Shown in pieces: positions 62,156-64,000 of a stretch of 64,000 nucleotides of DNA. Source of the stretch: a virus; the IMG/VR virus record IMGVR_UViG_3300032323_003899, positions 1-64,000 of that record; one strand, given 5' to 3'. The position numbers and the translations under genes are program-made. Below the pieces are notes generated by a model, which ran no database searches, was not told the DNA's origin, and worked only from the letters and a program-made list of their open reading frames with translations. Numbering within the stretch: position 1 is the first letter of the stretch; the number at the start of each line of letters is the position of its first letter.

Positions 62156-64000
62156 TGGCGGTTATCAGAGACAAATATTTTTATCCCCCGAGACCTGGTA
62201 ATGGTGCAGGAACATTCTCGGATGATATCGTTGGTTTACAAACGGTAACGGGAGGAGGTTTGACCCAAGGTAACTTTGAATTTACAACATCAGTTGTTGA
62301 AAAAGTTAATAGAACTTTTAATATTGGTGCTTTTTCTTCACCAATTTCTTTGAGTGATATTGATGTCAACACATTATTTGATAGTAGAATCATACAACAG
62401 ACACAATTCAGGGTTGTACCTAACTATGATGTTTCTGAAGTTCTGAACTTCACCATGTATGGTTCATTATCAAAAAGGTTTGCAGTATCAGCTTCAAGAA
62501 TTATTAATTTCTTTCCAGCAGCTTTAGATATTTTATTTACACAAATAAATTTCACTACAGGGGCGACTGCTGTAAATATAGATTATGACCCTGTAGAAAA
62601 TGAGACATATCTTGAGGTTAACGTTGACAGGATACATAACCCTTTTGATATTGATTTTAGTGTAAGTGCTACAACAAACTTACAAGTAAGAGAACTTGAA
62701 ACTTCAATATATAGAAATCTAAATAACACTTATTTGAGTTATTGTATATCTCTAAATGAAGTGGAATATAATTTAGTTTCTTTTCAACCATCAATTTCAT
62801 TATCAAGTGGTTATATAGGATTGTATGTTTCCGGTGCACCATTTGGACTCACGGCAACAACGTGGTATGAGGATTTTGAAATAAGACCTAATACGGTAAC
62901 GGTAGATAAAGTGTTTGAAGAAGATTTCGATGAAGTTGAAAAGTTTTTACTTAATAGACTTGTAACTCCTGAGTACACGGCAATGTTTAAGGTACCCCAA
63001 CAGGACGCTTCAGGTCAATTTTATATTGCAGAACAAATTGTGACATGGCCTAAAGATGGTGTTTGGAATTTGGATATTAGGTCATCAAGTTTTGATAATT
63101 ACTTATCACAATTGGATGCAATTGCGGTTAACTTAGATGAGTTTAAAACGAATTTAATTTCTCGTTTTTTAGTTTCAGGTTCTTTGAAAGACTTCGATAC
63201 CTTAGGACAGAAAGTAGAAAAAATATTTCAAATATACGGAAGGTCTTTCGACCAAGTCAAACAATTTATTGATGCTTTGGCATACATGAATTCTGTCAAC
63301 TACTTACCGCAAGATGATATACCATCACAGTTATTATATAACTTATCACAAACCTTGGGATGGTCCTCGAACTTTTCACCGATAACAACTGAAAACTTTT
63401 TACAAAGTGTTTTCGGTGGAGGAGCGTTAAATGAATATGAAGGTCTATCGAGACCATACACACCTACCGAGTTGAATTATCAATTTTATAGAAATCTGAT
63501 TTTGAATTCCGCATACCTTTTTAAATCAAAAGGGACGAGAAGGTCAATTGAATTTTTATTAAGATTAATCGGTGCTCCAGACGCGTTGATAGAATTCAAC
63601 GAAAACATATACCTTGCCGACCAAAGAGTGAATATGGAAACTTTCCGTACAGAATTCGCTCAAATATCGGGAGGAACTTATCAACAAGAGGTTCCAAGTT
63701 TATTACCTGGAGAAACATATAGTATAAAAGGACAATTATATACTGCATTTACAACAACTGACATCTACCAAGACGTTGTGGTGGATAGATTAGACTATCC
63801 AGTTGACGAGTTTGGGTTTCCAAGGGCACCACGACCGACTGAAGATATGTTTTTTCAAAAAGGTGCTGGTTGGTATGAGAGTACTCCTCAACACAGAAGT
63901 CCGGACCAAGTTACAATAACGGGTCAGGTTTATACGGGTCAGAATTTTGACATTCAAACTCAGTTAGAGCCTTTTACTTATGGACAACTTTACCTTGATG
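62155..64000 (+). CDS. Tail protein with P2 gpI-like region (3' end outside window)
   Basis: Open to the window end: at least 615 residues with no stop. Start MAVIRDKYFYPPRPGN. The segment FLLNRLVTPEYTAMFKVPQ, a helical part (SFDQVKQFIDALAYMN) and AYLFKSKGTRRSIEFLLRLIG (residues ~455-480) match the tail protein I pattern, where a KGT turn before a helix is conserved. P2 gpI joins the wedge to the fibre network. Later beta-rich parts are unlike P2. C-terminus unknown. Confidence 0.6.
   Translation, partial: MAVIRDKYFYPPRPGNGAGTFSDDIVGLQTVTGGGLTQGNFEFTTSVVEKVNRTFNIGAFSSPISLSDIDVNTLFDSRIIQQTQFRVVPNYDVSEVLNFTMYGSLSKRFAVSASRIINFFPAALDILFTQINFTTGATAVNIDYDPVENETYLEVNVDRIHNPFDIDFSVSATTNLQVRELETSIYRNLNNTYLSYCISLNEVEYNLVSFQPSISLSSGYIGLYVSGAPFGLTATTWYEDFEIRPNTVTVDKVFEEDFDEVEKFLLNRLVTPEYTAMFKVPQQDASGQFYIAEQIVTWPKDGVWNLDIRSSSFDNYLSQLDAIAVNLDEFKTNLISRFLVSGSLKDFDTLGQKVEKIFQIYGRSFDQVKQFIDALAYMNSVNYLPQDDIPSQLLYNLSQTLGWSSNFSPITTENFLQSVFGGGALNEYEGLSRPYTPTELNYQFYRNLILNSAYLFKSKGTRRSIEFLLRLIGAPDALIEFNENIYLADQRVNMETFRTEFAQISGGTYQQEVPSLLPGETYSIKGQLYTAFTTTDIYQDVVVDRLDYPVDEFGFPRAPRPTEDMFFQKGAGWYESTPQHRSPDQVTITGQVYTGQNFDIQTQLEPFTYGQLYLD

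Overview
The window is a continuous piece of a large AT-rich tailed-phage genome with a contractile, T4-like (myovirus) plan. Direct evidence includes a tail sheath, tail tube, gp25-like and gp6-like baseplate wedge proteins, a family B DNA polymerase, a gp32-like single-strand binding protein, a UvsX/RecA-like recombinase and a DnaB-type helicase. The host is probably a member of the Bacteroidota. The reasons are a textbook Bacteroidota promoter (TTG, 20-base spacer, TATATTTG) before the single-strand binding protein gene, A/T-rich leaders almost without Shine-Dalgarno sequences, and a small DUF5522-type protein. The host call is an inference. No tRNA, CRISPR array, insertion sequence or integrase was seen.

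Layout. (1) 1-834: the 3' end of a collagen-like fibre gene, made of Gly-X-Y triplets of Ser/Thr/Asp with no proline, followed by a C1q-like globular end. (2) 913-12107: a tightly packed, translationally coupled cassette of about twelve glycan genes: a Skp1-type GlcNAc-transferase-like enzyme, two GT25 enzymes, sugar methyltransferases, a methyltransferase-glycosyltransferase fusion, GT-A enzymes, a GT10 fucosyltransferase-like enzyme and two HtrL/YibB-like proteins. (3) 12124-13197: a small beta-rich structural protein and another methyltransferase. (4) 13270-16044: DNA polymerase. (5) 16081-19726: a minus-strand block with a SET-domain protein, an SNF2 helicase, a probable neck protein and an unknown protein. 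(6) 19776-42546: neck, sheath-terminator, sheath, HAD-like, tube, tail chaperone (with a likely frameshift), tape measure and three baseplate/hub genes, two of them giant. (7) 42586-50528: two small proteins, the replication/recombination module, a B12-dependent ribonucleotide reductase and a small Cys-rich protein. (8) 50549-64000: baseplate wedge and periphery genes, the last cut by the window end.

How it fits together. The tail genes form one assembly pathway (tube, chaperone, tape measure, hub, wedges, sheath). The replication genes supply polymerase, single-strand binding protein, recombinase, flap nuclease, helicase and dNTPs. The glycan cassette directly follows a Ser/Thr-rich collagen-like fibre. 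Two of its families (GT25 and the Skp1-type GlcNAc transferase) include enzymes that modify collagen or hydroxyproline proteins in other organisms. I therefore propose that the cassette builds a methylated, possibly fucosylated glycan on the fibre; this is the most interesting hypothesis here.

Regulation. A CTATTTATA-like box recurs in most intergenic gaps, a few to about 40 bases before start codons, often just after a terminator hairpin. It reads as the reverse complement of the T4 late promoter TATAAATA. Other points of note are a +1-frame extension of the tail chaperone gene, a 55-codon minus-strand gene between sheath terminator and sheath, a membrane-like segment inside a 1548-residue baseplate protein, and an OmpA-like domain in a hub protein.
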